A DNA stretch of 17,301 nucleotides from Lachnospiraceae bacterium (lineage in GTDB: Bacteria > Bacillota > Clostridia > Lachnospirales > Lachnospiraceae), in the NCBI GenBank assembly GCA_015057205.1, contig SVEW01000040.1, positions 1-17,301 on the forward strand. The letters are read 5' to 3'. Of this stretch, positions 1 to 6,818 are shown one piece after another. A program made the translations under genes and the position numbers. The notes beneath the pieces were generated by a model. That model was not told the DNA's origin and made no database searches. It saw only the letters and a list, made by a program, of their open reading frames with translations. Positions within the stretch are counted from its first letter, which is position 1; every line of letters starts with the position of its first letter.

Positions 1-25
1 CCTGTTAGCGCTATGGGAGGTAGAA

Positions 26-1015
26 TTGAAGATAAAACGAGTGACAGCAGGGGTTTTGGCGGCGCTTTTGGCAATGCAGATAGTGGTAAGTGGCCTGTCT
101 GTTCCGACATACGCGAAGGAAACCGATTCTGAGCCGGGGGTGGAAGAGCCGATAGAAGAACCGGTGGAAGAGCCGGTGCAGGAAGAAGAGCCGCAACAGC
201 CGGTAAAACCACAGAAGCCAAAGGTTACGGTGTCGGCGGATTATGCGGTTTTGTACAACGTGGAATCCGGTGAGATGTTATTTGAGAAAAATGCGAAAAA
301 GCGGACCCCCACCGCCAGTACGGCGAAACTGATGACGGCGGTTGCAGCATGCCACCTGTTTAAGGAAAATGCAACCTTTCGTGTGGGCAAGGAACTGAAT
401 CTGGTAAGCTGGGATGCCAGCCGGGCCGGTTTGAAAAAAGGCAATCGGTTGAGCTTTTCCCAAATAATGAGTGCACTGTTGCTGCCATCGGGATGCGATG
501 CGGCCTATACCATAGCGGTGAAGGGCGGACGGAAGCTTGCGGGCAATGCCAAGCTTTCCCCGAAAAAAGCCGTGGCCCACTTTGAACAGTACGCTAATCG
601 GCTTGCGAAAAAGCTTGGATTGGTGAATTCCCATTTTGTGAATCCGGATGGATACGATGCGAAAAATCAGTACAGCTGCGCGCGGGATATGGCCATTCTT
701 GCGAAGGAAGCGCTGCGCCAGCCTCGAATTTACCGGGTTACGAAGAAAGCTTCGGTGAAAGTGAAGTTATTGCGTGGCGGATGGCGAAACTGGACCAACA
801 CCAATGCCCATTTGAACAAAAAGAGCCCATACTACATAAAAGAGTGCATCGGACTTAAGACCGGAACCACCAGTAAAGCCGGTGCGTGCCTGGTGTCTGC
901 GGTGCGAAAGGCCGGACAGGTGTATGTGTGCGTCATTATGCATACGCAAAAAGATAAACGATTTGCGGATTCTTACCGCCTTTTGCATTATGCTATGAAA
1001 TACGGCATAAACTAA
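26..1015 (+). CDS. D-alanyl-D-alanine carboxypeptidase (S11 family, secreted)
   Basis: Penicillin-binding-protein-type serine peptidase that trims the terminal D-Ala from peptidoglycan stem peptides outside the membrane. All three active-site motifs of the family are visible in the 329 residues: S98-T-A-K101 (nucleophile and general base), S155-G-C157, and K278-T-G-T-T. A signal peptide covers about residues 1-30 (basic start, hydrophobic core, cleavage near TYA). It is followed by a low-complexity acidic, proline-rich linker at 35-66 made of repeated EEPV units. The chain ends just after the catalytic domain, so the C-terminal beta domain of PBP5-type enzymes is missing. The second motif is SGC rather than the usual SGN. 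The start is TTG at 26, because GGGAGG lies at 15-20 with a 5-nt spacer and no ATG fits. The next gene starts 17 nt downstream, suggesting one transcript. Family assignment is firm; the physiological role (vegetative or sporulation) is open. Confidence 0.92.
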   Translation: MKIKRVTAGVLAALLAMQIVVSGLSVPTYAKETDSEPGVEEPIEEPVEEPVQEEEPQQPVKPQKPKVTVSADYAVLYNVESGEMLFEKNAKKRTPTASTAKLMTAVAACHLFKENATFRVGKELNLVSWDASRAGLKKGNRLSFSQIMSALLLPSGCDAAYTIAVKGGRKLAGNAKLSPKKAVAHFEQYANRLAKKLGLVNSHFVNPDGYDAKNQYSCARDMAILAKEALRQPRIYRVTKKASVKVKLLRGGWRNWTNTNAHLNKKSPYYIKECIGLKTGTTSKAGACLVSAVRKAGQVYVCVIMHTQKDKRFADSYRLLHYAMKYGIN

Positions 1016-1032
1016 AGGAAAAAGGATTGCCA

Positions 1033-2604
1033 ATGGAATATGAATTTCTGGTGGAAAAAGGTGAGAATCTCGCACTTTTACCGGGAGATGAACTTCTTTC
1101 CCGCAGGGAGATAACACAGGAGTATGAGGTTGTTTATGTACAAGCGGATGGCTATGACATAAACAACCTTTTGCTTTATCCTTATGAAGCACTACCCAAA
1201 ATATATAGTCCCCTAAGTTCGGACTGGGAGGAGGCTGGCTGTATTGCGTCAGTACAGGCAAATCCGGCATTGAATTTGACCGGTGATGGCGTGATACTGG
1301 GGGTAATTGATACTGGAGTGGATTTGCAGGATGAACAGTTTCAATTTGCCGGCGGTGGATCAAGAGTGGGTGTTTTGTGGAATCAGGAGACAAATCAGAT
1401 ATATGAAAGATTACAGATAGAGAGGTTGACACAAGAGGAACTGGAAGAAATTCGGGATAAGGATGGACATGGGAGTTATGTGGCAGCTATAGCCGGGGGA
1501 ACGGATGGCGGAGTGGCTCCCGGGGCGGAATTTGCCGTGGTTAAATTGCGAAGAGCCAGAGATTATTTACGAAGGTTTTATCAAATTGCGGAGGATACAG
1601 AGGTGTATCAGGAAAACGATATCATGGAGGGGATTGCTTTTTTGGATGATTACGCTAAGAAGAGGGTAAAACCGCTGGTTTTATGCTTTTGTCTTGGCAC
1701 GAATCAGGGAGAACATGACGGAGGTTCTTATCTTGCCCGGATGATGGCCGCATTTATGACGCGGGAAGAAAGGGTAGCGTTGTGTGGGGCGGGAAACGAA
1801 GCGCTCCACAGACATCATTATTGGGGAAAACAAAATGGTATGGGGCGGCCGGAGCAAATGGAAATAAAGGTGGATGAAGGGGTGCTTGGGTTTTACGTGG
1901 AAACCTATGTGACTGCACCACAAAAACTGGTGGTAAGTGTGGTGTCGCCAACGGGAGAACGGTATGCAGGGGTAACGACGGAAGAAACCGTGGGAGAACA
2001 TGTATTTCGCGTGGAAAATACAAGACTGCTGCAACGAATTGATACGGTAACAGGTTATGGAGTAAACAGGTTGGTGCGAACCTTCTTTTTGGCACCGACA
2101 CCGGGAATCTGGAAACTTTTGGCAACGGTATCGTCTATGACGGACGGTGAGGTGCACTGTTGGCTGCCACTTTCGTCACAGTTAGCGGGGGAAGTAGTAT
2201 TTATCCATTCGGATCCGGATGTGACGGTGGTGGAACCGGGAAACGCGTCCCTTTTGCTGACGACGGCAGCATACGATACGGTTACGGAAGGGATTTATAT
2301 AGAATCGGGAAGAGGGTATGCAAAAAGTGGCTACGTGAAACCGGACTTGGCAGCACCGGGGGTGGAAATCGTTAGTCCGTATAAGCAACTTGTAAATAGT
2401 TCCACTTCTGCAGCTACTGCGGTTATGTCTGGGGCGGTGGCACTTTTTATGGAATGGGGGATGTTGCGAGGCGAAAGATTGCGTGGTGTAGACGTAAAAG
2501 ACCGCCTGCTTCTTGGCGCACGCAAGAAAGAGGCGGTTATCTATCCGAATCGGGAATGGGGATATGGCACGTTGTGTTTGCGGGACAGCGTTTTAATTAA
2601 CTAA
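1033..2604 (+). CDS. Csp-like subtilisin-family (S8) serine protease
   Basis: Subtilase of 523 residues counted from ATG 1033. That start has AAGGA at 1022-1026 with a 6-nt spacer, whereas an in-frame TTG at 1027 abuts the ribosome binding site. The triad is recognisable: D93 in VIDTGVD, H146 in DGHGS, and S459 in STSAATAVMSG, with the oxyanion Asn N255 in GAGNE. About 200 residues separate N255 from S459, and much of that stretch looks beta-rich, matching the jelly-roll insertion of clostridial Csp germination proteases. Residues 1-60 resemble their prodomain. No signal peptide or membrane segment is seen, so it probably acts in the cytosol or in the spore. The serine motif lacks the usual Gly before Thr and the Pro after it, yet all catalytic residues are kept, so activity is likely. 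A spore or germination role is inference from the Csp resemblance; another intracellular subtilase is the alternative. Confidence 0.85.
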   Translation: MEYEFLVEKGENLALLPGDELLSRREITQEYEVVYVQADGYDINNLLLYPYEALPKIYSPLSSDWEEAGCIASVQANPALNLTGDGVILGVIDTGVDLQDEQFQFAGGGSRVGVLWNQETNQIYERLQIERLTQEELEEIRDKDGHGSYVAAIAGGTDGGVAPGAEFAVVKLRRARDYLRRFYQIAEDTEVYQENDIMEGIAFLDDYAKKRVKPLVLCFCLGTNQGEHDGGSYLARMMAAFMTREERVALCGAGNEALHRHHYWGKQNGMGRPEQMEIKVDEGVLGFYVETYVTAPQKLVVSVVSPTGERYAGVTTEETVGEHVFRVENTRLLQRIDTVTGYGVNRLVRTFFLAPTPGIWKLLATVSSMTDGEVHCWLPLSSQLAGEVVFIHSDPDVTVVEPGNASLLLTTAAYDTVTEGIYIESGRGYAKSGYVKPDLAAPGVEIVSPYKQLVNSSTSAATAVMSGAVALFMEWGMLRGERLRGVDVKDRLLLGARKKEAVIYPNREWGYGTLCLRDSVLIN

Positions 2605-2625
2605 ATAGTCTGAAAATTTACAAGG

Positions 2626-2661
2626 AAAAAGGAGGACATCCAAATCCCATGGTTGTCCTCC
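2626..2661 (-). terminator. Rho-independent terminator of the cold-shock gene
   Basis: A perfect 8-bp inverted repeat (GGAGGACA at 2631-2638, TGTCCTCC at 2654-2661), with an inner CCA/TGG pairing across a mismatch. On the minus strand it is followed by a T run (AAAAA at 2626-2630 on plus). It lies about 40 nt past the stop of the cold-shock gene. On the plus strand no T run follows the stem, so it is not an obvious terminator for the protease gene. Confidence 0.8.
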
Positions 2662-2702
2662 CCTTACGTTCTTACTGAAAACTTATTCTTACTGCTTATG
2701 TA

Positions 2703-2906
2703 TTATGCAATAACGGATACGTTTACAGCCTGTGGTCCTTTAGAACCGTCGGTAACTTCATACTGAACGGATGCGCCTTCTTCTAAGGTCTTGAAACCGT
2801 CCATGCTGATACCAGAAAAGTGAACAAAAATGTCCTGTCCTTCTGAATCGGAAATAAATCCGTATCCTTTCGTGTTGTTGAACCACTTCACTGTTCCCTG
2901 TGCCAT
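2703..2906 (-). CDS. Cold-shock protein (CspA family)
   Basis: Single cold-shock domain protein of 67 residues that binds single-stranded RNA and DNA and acts as an RNA chaperone. RNP1 is seen as KGYGFI and RNP2 as IFVHF, after the typical opening GTVKWFNNTKGYG. The length is normal for the family. The start was set at 2906 because GGAGG precedes it with an 8-nt spacer; an in-frame ATG at 2921 would begin at that ribosome binding site and is rejected. It is monocistronic: its own minus-strand promoter lies at 2949-2977 and a terminator at 2626-2661. The leader is only about 35 nt, unlike the long thermosensing leader of E. coli cspA. Confidence 0.97.
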   Translation of the reverse strand: MAQGTVKWFNNTKGYGFISDSEGQDIFVHFSGISMDGFKTLEEGASVQYEVTDGSKGPQAVNVSVIA

Positions 2907-2948
2907 TTCTTTTTCCTCCATATAATATTACAAATGTTTAGCATATTT

Positions 2949-2977
2949 AGTATATCACAGAATTTATAGGAAGTAAA
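2949..2977 (-). promoter_or_regulatory. Sigma-A-type promoter of the cold-shock gene
   Basis: On the minus strand: -35 TTTACT (2972-2977), a 17-nt spacer, and -10 TATACT (2949-2954). These match consensus at 4/6 and 5/6. The predicted transcript starts near 2941, about 35 nt before the start codon. Confidence 0.65.
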
Positions 2978-3026
2978 GCAAATTGCACAAAAATTGTACA
3001 AACAGATTCCACCTTTGGGTCACAAT

Positions 3027-3521
3027 TTATGACATGGTTTCGAAATACAATTGATTTTTTGTAAAAAATAGCTTTACGAACCGATCCCATTCCTGTTCAA
3101 GTGCACGATCTTTAACAAAAACGGAATAGGAAACTCCGGTGGTGACTAAAATGAATTCGCCTTGAAAGGTTGCATTAATATACATGCCGGAAACCGTATC
3201 CGGATCGCAATTGCTTTCAATGGAGGCGATGGTGCGCTTTACATTTTCAGAGGAAAGACAAAAGATGAATTTCATATAAGAGGGGGTACGGTTTCCCTTG
3301 ACCATTTCAAATAGGATGGGGCGCACTTTGCCGTAGGGCGTTAAGGCATCCGGAAACTCATCCGGGTACTCGTCTCTCGTATTCTTGGCAATGTGTCCAT
3401 CTATGGAGTAGGTTACACCGTTGACAATGGTGGCCTCCGACAACAGAAAATGATCAAACATTTCTTCGCGCAAAAGTTTGTTCATAAATGGTTTGACTTC
3501 CGTAAATTGTAATGCAATCAT
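3027..3521 (-). CDS. DUF5721-like protein of unknown function
   Basis: A 164-residue soluble protein with no signal peptide or membrane segment. The N-terminal part, with FMNKLLREEMFDHFLLSEA (residues 12-30) and a following SIDG, is what I remember of DUF5721, a family seen mostly in Lachnospiraceae; this is from memory and not checked. The rest alternates beta-like strands with charged loops and ends in an aromatic-rich segment. No catalytic motif is evident. The start ATG at 3521 has only a distant AAAGGA on its 5' side, and no better in-frame upstream start exists; M13 is a possible alternative. It has its own minus-strand promoter and is divergent from the aminopeptidase gene. Function unknown. 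Confidence 0.75.
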   Translation of the reverse strand: MIALQFTEVKPFMNKLLREEMFDHFLLSEATIVNGVTYSIDGHIAKNTRDEYPDEFPDALTPYGKVRPILFEMVKGNRTPSYMKFIFCLSSENVKRTIASIESNCDPDTVSGMYINATFQGEFILVTTGVSYSVFVKDRALEQEWDRFVKLFFTKNQLYFETMS

Positions 3522-3579
3522 GTTGGTATTCTTTCATTCCTTTCGGTTTTGCAGTAACGTAAAAAAGTGTTCTGCATTT

Positions 3580-3608
3580 ATTGTATCATGGGGAAAAGAA
3601 AAAGGAAA
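3580..3608 (-). promoter_or_regulatory. Extended -10 promoter for the DUF5721-like gene
   Basis: On the minus strand a TGATACAAT extended -10 lies with its hexamer at 3580-3585. A poor -35 (TTTCCT, 3603-3608) is 17 nt upstream. It would give a leader of about 50 nt. It is back to back with the plus-strand promoter at 3662-3690. Confidence 0.5.
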
Positions 3609-3661
3609 GTATACCGCAAGAATAAGCGAAAGGGGGATGGAATTAAATGAATAGAAAAAGG

Positions 3662-3690
3662 TGGCAATTCTAAGTGTAAAATGGTACAAT
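3662..3690 (+). promoter_or_regulatory. Extended -10 promoter for the aminopeptidase-hydrolase operon
   Basis: TGGTACAAT extended -10 with its hexamer at 3685-3690. A weak -35 (TGGCAA, 3662-3667) lies 17 nt upstream. Transcription would begin near 3697, leaving a leader of about 90 nt before ATG 3786. I see no clear hairpin in that leader. Confidence 0.55.
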
Positions 3691-3785
3691 AGTCATGTTA
3701 GAGCGTTAAAAATTAGAAAATTACTGCGTGGTAGAGATGTGTTTCGATAGAAGCAGTTTTGCCACAGAAAAAATTGGAGGGAATT

Positions 3786-5081
3786 ATGTTAAATAAGAAC
3801 CAAATCAACGAAAAACTTTTCACCTTGCTTGAGGCCGGGGTAACACCATTTCATGTGGTAGCTCATGTAGAGGAGGAGTTGAAAAATGCCGGATTTACCA
3901 AACTTTGCATGAAACAGGCGTGGAGTTTGGAGAACGGAAAATCCTATTACATCAATCACAACGATTCTGCGTTGTTTGCATTCCATGTAGGTAAAAATGT
4001 AAAAGCAGATTCCATGATTCGTATGGCAGCAGCCCATACCGATCACCCATGTTTACATATCAAACCGGCTCCGGAAGTAAACGGAAGCGGCTATGCACAG
4101 GTGAATGTGGAAGTGTACGGTGGACCGATTATCAATACATGGCTTGACAGACCACTTTCCATCGCCGGTAAAATCGCTGTTAAGAGTGACGATGTATTTA
4201 AACCGGATGTGCGTATTTACAAATCTGAAAAAGCATTAATGACCATTCCAAACCTTGCTATTCACATGAATCGTGAGGTAAATAAGGGAGTAGAATTAAA
4301 TAAACAAACAGACTTATTGCCGATTTTAGGCATGGTAAAAGAAGAGTTAGAGGACAAAGACTTCTTACTGAACTTCCTTGCAAAGGAATTAAAGGTTGCT
4401 AAGGAAGATATTCTGGATTACGAATTGTTCGTGTACAATACCGAAAAACCAATGTTTATCGGTTTGGAAGATGAACTGATTTCTGCACCGAGACTGGATG
4501 ACTTAACCAGCGTACAGGCGCTTGTATCCGGACTTTTGGATGGAACGAATGAAGATACCATCAACCTGATTGCTTTATTCAATCATGAAGAAATCGGAAG
4601 CAAGACGAAACAGGGCGCGGATTCCATGCTGCTTAACCACATTTTGGAAAGAATGCAGATTGCCCTTGGCAGAAATGAAATGGAGCGTGCGGCCGGTATT
4701 TACAACGGAATGCTTCTTTCTGTGGATGTGGCACATGCCCTTCATCCAAACAAACCGGGCAAAATGGACATTACCAATAAGCCGGTTTTGAATAAAGGAT
4801 TCTGCATTAAAGAAGCATGCAGACAGTCCTATGCAACGGATGCGGAGGCTATTGGTATTGTTTGCCAGATCTGCAAGAAAAACGACATTCCGTATCAGAA
4901 GTTTGTTAACCGTTCCGATGAACCGGGCGGTGGAACACTGGGCTCCTTGGCATCTTCCATGACCCCGATTAAGACCGTTGATATCGGAATACCAATGCTT
5001 GCTATGCATTCTTCGAAAGAATGTATGGGATCTGAGGATGAGCTTGCATTATATCAGTTGGTAACATGCTTCTTTTCTTAA
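3786..5081 (+). CDS. M18 family aminopeptidase
   Basis: Cytosolic dizinc aminopeptidase of 431 residues, a normal length for M18, releasing N-terminal residues (often acidic ones) from peptides. The metal and catalytic motifs are in family order: H84-T-D86 in AAHTDHPC, D238 in PRLDDLTS, the E268-E269 pair in NHEEIGS, D314 in SVDVAHALHPN, and H408 in AMHSSKE. The start was set at ATG 3786, preceded by TTGGAGG at 3775-3781, rather than an in-frame TTG at 3759 that lacks a ribosome binding site. The alpha/beta hydrolase gene follows after 9 nt with a strong ribosome binding site, so the two are probably co-transcribed. Substrate preference cannot be read from the sequence. Confidence 0.95.
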   Translation: MLNKNQINEKLFTLLEAGVTPFHVVAHVEEELKNAGFTKLCMKQAWSLENGKSYYINHNDSALFAFHVGKNVKADSMIRMAAAHTDHPCLHIKPAPEVNGSGYAQVNVEVYGGPIINTWLDRPLSIAGKIAVKSDDVFKPDVRIYKSEKALMTIPNLAIHMNREVNKGVELNKQTDLLPILGMVKEELEDKDFLLNFLAKELKVAKEDILDYELFVYNTEKPMFIGLEDELISAPRLDDLTSVQALVSGLLDGTNEDTINLIALFNHEEIGSKTKQGADSMLLNHILERMQIALGRNEMERAAGIYNGMLLSVDVAHALHPNKPGKMDITNKPVLNKGFCIKEACRQSYATDAEAIGIVCQICKKNDIPYQKFVNRSDEPGGGTLGSLASSMTPIKTVDIGIPMLAMHSSKECMGSEDELALYQLVTCFFS

Positions 5082-5090
5082 GGAGGGGTT

Positions 5091-6023
5091 ATGTCGTATA
5101 AGAAAACAGTAGGTACCTATCCTAGTAGTAATAAAGTAAATGAAATAAAATATTATGTATACGAACCGGAGGGAAAAGTGTGTGCCATGATGCAGATTTC
5201 TCATGGTATGTGCGAGTATATTGAGCGGTATGAGCCACATATATCGTATTTTACCAGCCGGGGGATTTTGGTATTTGGAAATGATCACTTAGGACACAAG
5301 GGAAGTGTGAAAAGCGATGATGATTTAGGATACATGGGAGCACGGGATGGTTGGATGGCCATGGTGGAAGATGTTCATACATTATCACGCAAAATGAGAC
5401 AGGCGCATCCTGAACTGCCCTTGATTTTGTTTGGCCATAGTATGGGATCTTTTATTGCCCGTGCAGTAATCGGAAAGTTTGGAAGAGAATATGACGGCGC
5501 GATTATTAGTGGAACCGGCGGCACCAACAAGATGCTGGGGCTTGGTTTTTCCATGGTATGGTTAAGCAGAAGGTTGCGGGGGGACCGTGCCCGAAGCGCT
5601 TTTCTGAAAAAACTCTCCTTCGGTAGTTATAATAAACGTTATGAAAACGTTCGCACACCGGAAGACTGGCTGACACGCGACAGTACGGTGGTGGATGCAT
5701 ATCGAGAGGATAAGTATTGCATGTTTTCCTTCACTACGGCAGGATATGCAGATTTGCTGTCGGTACTTGACCATGTGTCGCAGGAACGCTGGTATGATTC
5801 TGTACCAAGAGAGTTGCCCCTTTTGTTGGTGAGCGGCGAGATGGATCCGGTGGGAGATTTTGGAAAAGGTGTTAAGGAGGTAGACAGGCGGTTGCGTATG
5901 CGTCCGCATGTGGAATACACCTGCAAATTATACCCGGACATGCGTCATGAAGTGCTAAATGAAATAGGAAAAGAAACAATTTATGAAGAAATTGTGAACT
6001 TTGTTTATAGACGATGCGAATAA
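5091..6023 (+). CDS. Alpha/beta hydrolase, lysophospholipase/monoacylglycerol lipase type
   Basis: A 310-residue serine hydrolase of the PldB-like (Hydrolase_4) group. The triad is visible: nucleophile S117 in GHSMGS, acid D252 in GEMDPVGD, and H286 in DMRHEVLNE. The oxyanion-hole segment SHGM is at 37-40. A cap region of about residues 140-235 separates the nucleophile strand from the acid. There is no signal peptide, so it is probably cytosolic or peripherally membrane-bound. The ribosome binding site AGGAGGGG directly follows the stop of the aminopeptidase gene. A strong terminator follows. The true substrate (lysophospholipid, monoglyceride or another ester) is not determined. Confidence 0.9.
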   Translation: MSYKKTVGTYPSSNKVNEIKYYVYEPEGKVCAMMQISHGMCEYIERYEPHISYFTSRGILVFGNDHLGHKGSVKSDDDLGYMGARDGWMAMVEDVHTLSRKMRQAHPELPLILFGHSMGSFIARAVIGKFGREYDGAIISGTGGTNKMLGLGFSMVWLSRRLRGDRARSAFLKKLSFGSYNKRYENVRTPEDWLTRDSTVVDAYREDKYCMFSFTTAGYADLLSVLDHVSQERWYDSVPRELPLLLVSGEMDPVGDFGKGVKEVDRRLRMRPHVEYTCKLYPDMRHEVLNEIGKETIYEEIVNFVYRRCE

Positions 6024-6029
6024 AAACTG

Positions 6030-6074
6030 AAAGCCTGATTTCGGATATAAAAATGCCGGAATTAGGCTTTTTTT
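6030..6074 (+). terminator. Rho-independent terminator of the aminopeptidase-hydrolase operon
   Basis: A 15-bp stem pairs 6030-6044 with 6056-6070 (AAAGCCT against AGGCTTT at the base, two G-U pairs inside). The loop is 11 nt and a T run covers 6068-6074. It starts 7 nt after the hydrolase stop codon. Confidence 0.9.
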
Positions 6075-6193
6075 CATGGTTTTTTCCCAAGATTGTTAAA
6101 AAACTAAACATGGTAAAAACGTGCAAAATGAGTGGATAAAACTGTGCAAATGTTACGAAAATGTAATATTGTGTATAAAAATGGAATTATATA

Positions 6194-6222
6194 TTGCCAG
6201 TCTGTGAACAAAATGTTAAAAT
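6194..6222 (+). promoter_or_regulatory. Sigma-A-type promoter of the hydCBA operon
   Basis: TTGCCA (6194-6199), 17-nt spacer, TAAAAT (6217-6222), with an extended TG at 6214-6215. Each hexamer matches consensus at 5/6. Transcription would start near 6229, giving a leader of about 57 nt before GTG 6286. The upstream stretch 6075-6193 is strongly A+T-rich and holds no gene. Confidence 0.75.
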
Positions 6223-6226
6223 AACA
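6214..6226 (+). promoter_or_regulatory. Inverted repeat over the hyd -10, possible operator
   Basis: TGTTA at 6214-6218 and TAACA at 6222-6226 form perfect 5-bp arms around AAA, covering the -10 hexamer. A protein bound here would block the polymerase. The half-sites recall Rex (TGTTA...TAACA), but Rex arms are separated by 6 nt, not 3, so Rex is not supported. It may be chance in A+T-rich DNA. Confidence 0.3.
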
Positions 6227-6285
6227 ACAGCAGTCAGGAGAATGGTTGCGGGAAAATAAAAAGATAATGATATGGGAGGTTTTAA

Positions 6286-6774
6286 GTGAAGAAGTCAGGT
6301 GTACCATTTAATGGAACAAAAGAACAGGAAAAACAGCTTCTTGACGTAATTGAACAGTTACGTAATACACCGGGATGTCTGATGCCTATCATGCAGAAGG
6401 CGCAGGAAATTTATGACTATTTGCCTTATGAAGTGCAAAAGATTATTTCCGATGAATTAGGTGTACCAATGGAGAAGGTTTATGGCGTAGCAACTTTTTA
6501 CGCACAGTTTAATTTGAACCCGAAGGGAACATATAAGATTTCTGTATGTTTAGGAACAGCTTGTTATGTAAAGGGATCAGGACCGATTTTAGAGGAGCTT
6601 GAGAAACAACTTGGCATTCACGATGGAGAGTGTACCAGTGATGGATTGTTTTCACTCGATACGTGCCGTTGCGTAGGTGCATGTGGGTTGGCACCGGTTT
6701 TGTTGGTGAACGACGATGTTTATGGACGCGTAACGGTTGAACAGGTAGCTGAAATTTTAAACAAATATCGTTAA
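6286..6774 (+). CDS. hydC: [FeFe] hydrogenase gamma subunit, NuoE-like [2Fe-2S] protein
   Basis: A 162-residue thioredoxin-fold [2Fe-2S] subunit equivalent to the 24-kDa (NuoE) subunit of complex I. It passes electrons in the soluble HydABC hydrogenase complex. The four ligands are in the family pattern: C88-x4-C93, then C129-x3-C133 (within DTCRCVGACGLAP), 35 residues apart. The helical N-terminal domain (residues 10-80, with ATFYAQF) is also typical. The start is GTG 6286, with GGGAGG at 6274-6279 and a 6-nt spacer. It is the first gene of hydC-hydB-hydA, 44 nt ahead of hydB. Confidence 0.95.
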   Translation: MKKSGVPFNGTKEQEKQLLDVIEQLRNTPGCLMPIMQKAQEIYDYLPYEVQKIISDELGVPMEKVYGVATFYAQFNLNPKGTYKISVCLGTACYVKGSGPILEELEKQLGIHDGECTSDGLFSLDTCRCVGACGLAPVLLVNDDVYGRVTVEQVAEILNKYR

Positions 6775-6818
6775 GTGTGCGAACGCATTCGATATTCTAT
6801 AACGTTGGAGGGTTAAGA

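Noticed and set aside
2160..2375. Open frame within the protease gene, and similar frames inside the other large genes
   Set aside because: Shadow frames of well-supported genes, without ribosome binding sites or recognisable products.
2631..2661. Terminator for the plus-strand protease gene
   Set aside because: No T run follows on the plus strand. The T run is on the other side, matching the minus-strand cold-shock gene.
2669..2695. Short direct repeat TTCTTACTG downstream of the cold-shock gene
   Set aside because: Two 9-nt copies in low-complexity sequence, with no structure or site to support a role.
2907..2921. Upstream in-frame ATG of the cold-shock gene
   Set aside because: It would start at the ribosome binding site itself and adds residues not seen in the family.
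2983..3001. Weak A+T-rich hairpin (TTGCACAA/TTGTACAA) downstream of the DUF5721-like gene as its terminator
   Set aside because: Low stability, no clean T run, and it lies just upstream of the cold-shock promoter. Chance in A+T-rich DNA is likely.
6194..6226. Rex binding site at the hydrogenase promoter
   Set aside because: The TGTTA/TAACA arms are separated by 3 nt; Rex sites need about 6. Kept only as an unnamed inverted repeat.
6777..6818. N-terminal extension of HydB
   Set aside because: No ribosome binding site before 6777, while TTGGAGG precedes ATG 6819. The extension contains that binding site.
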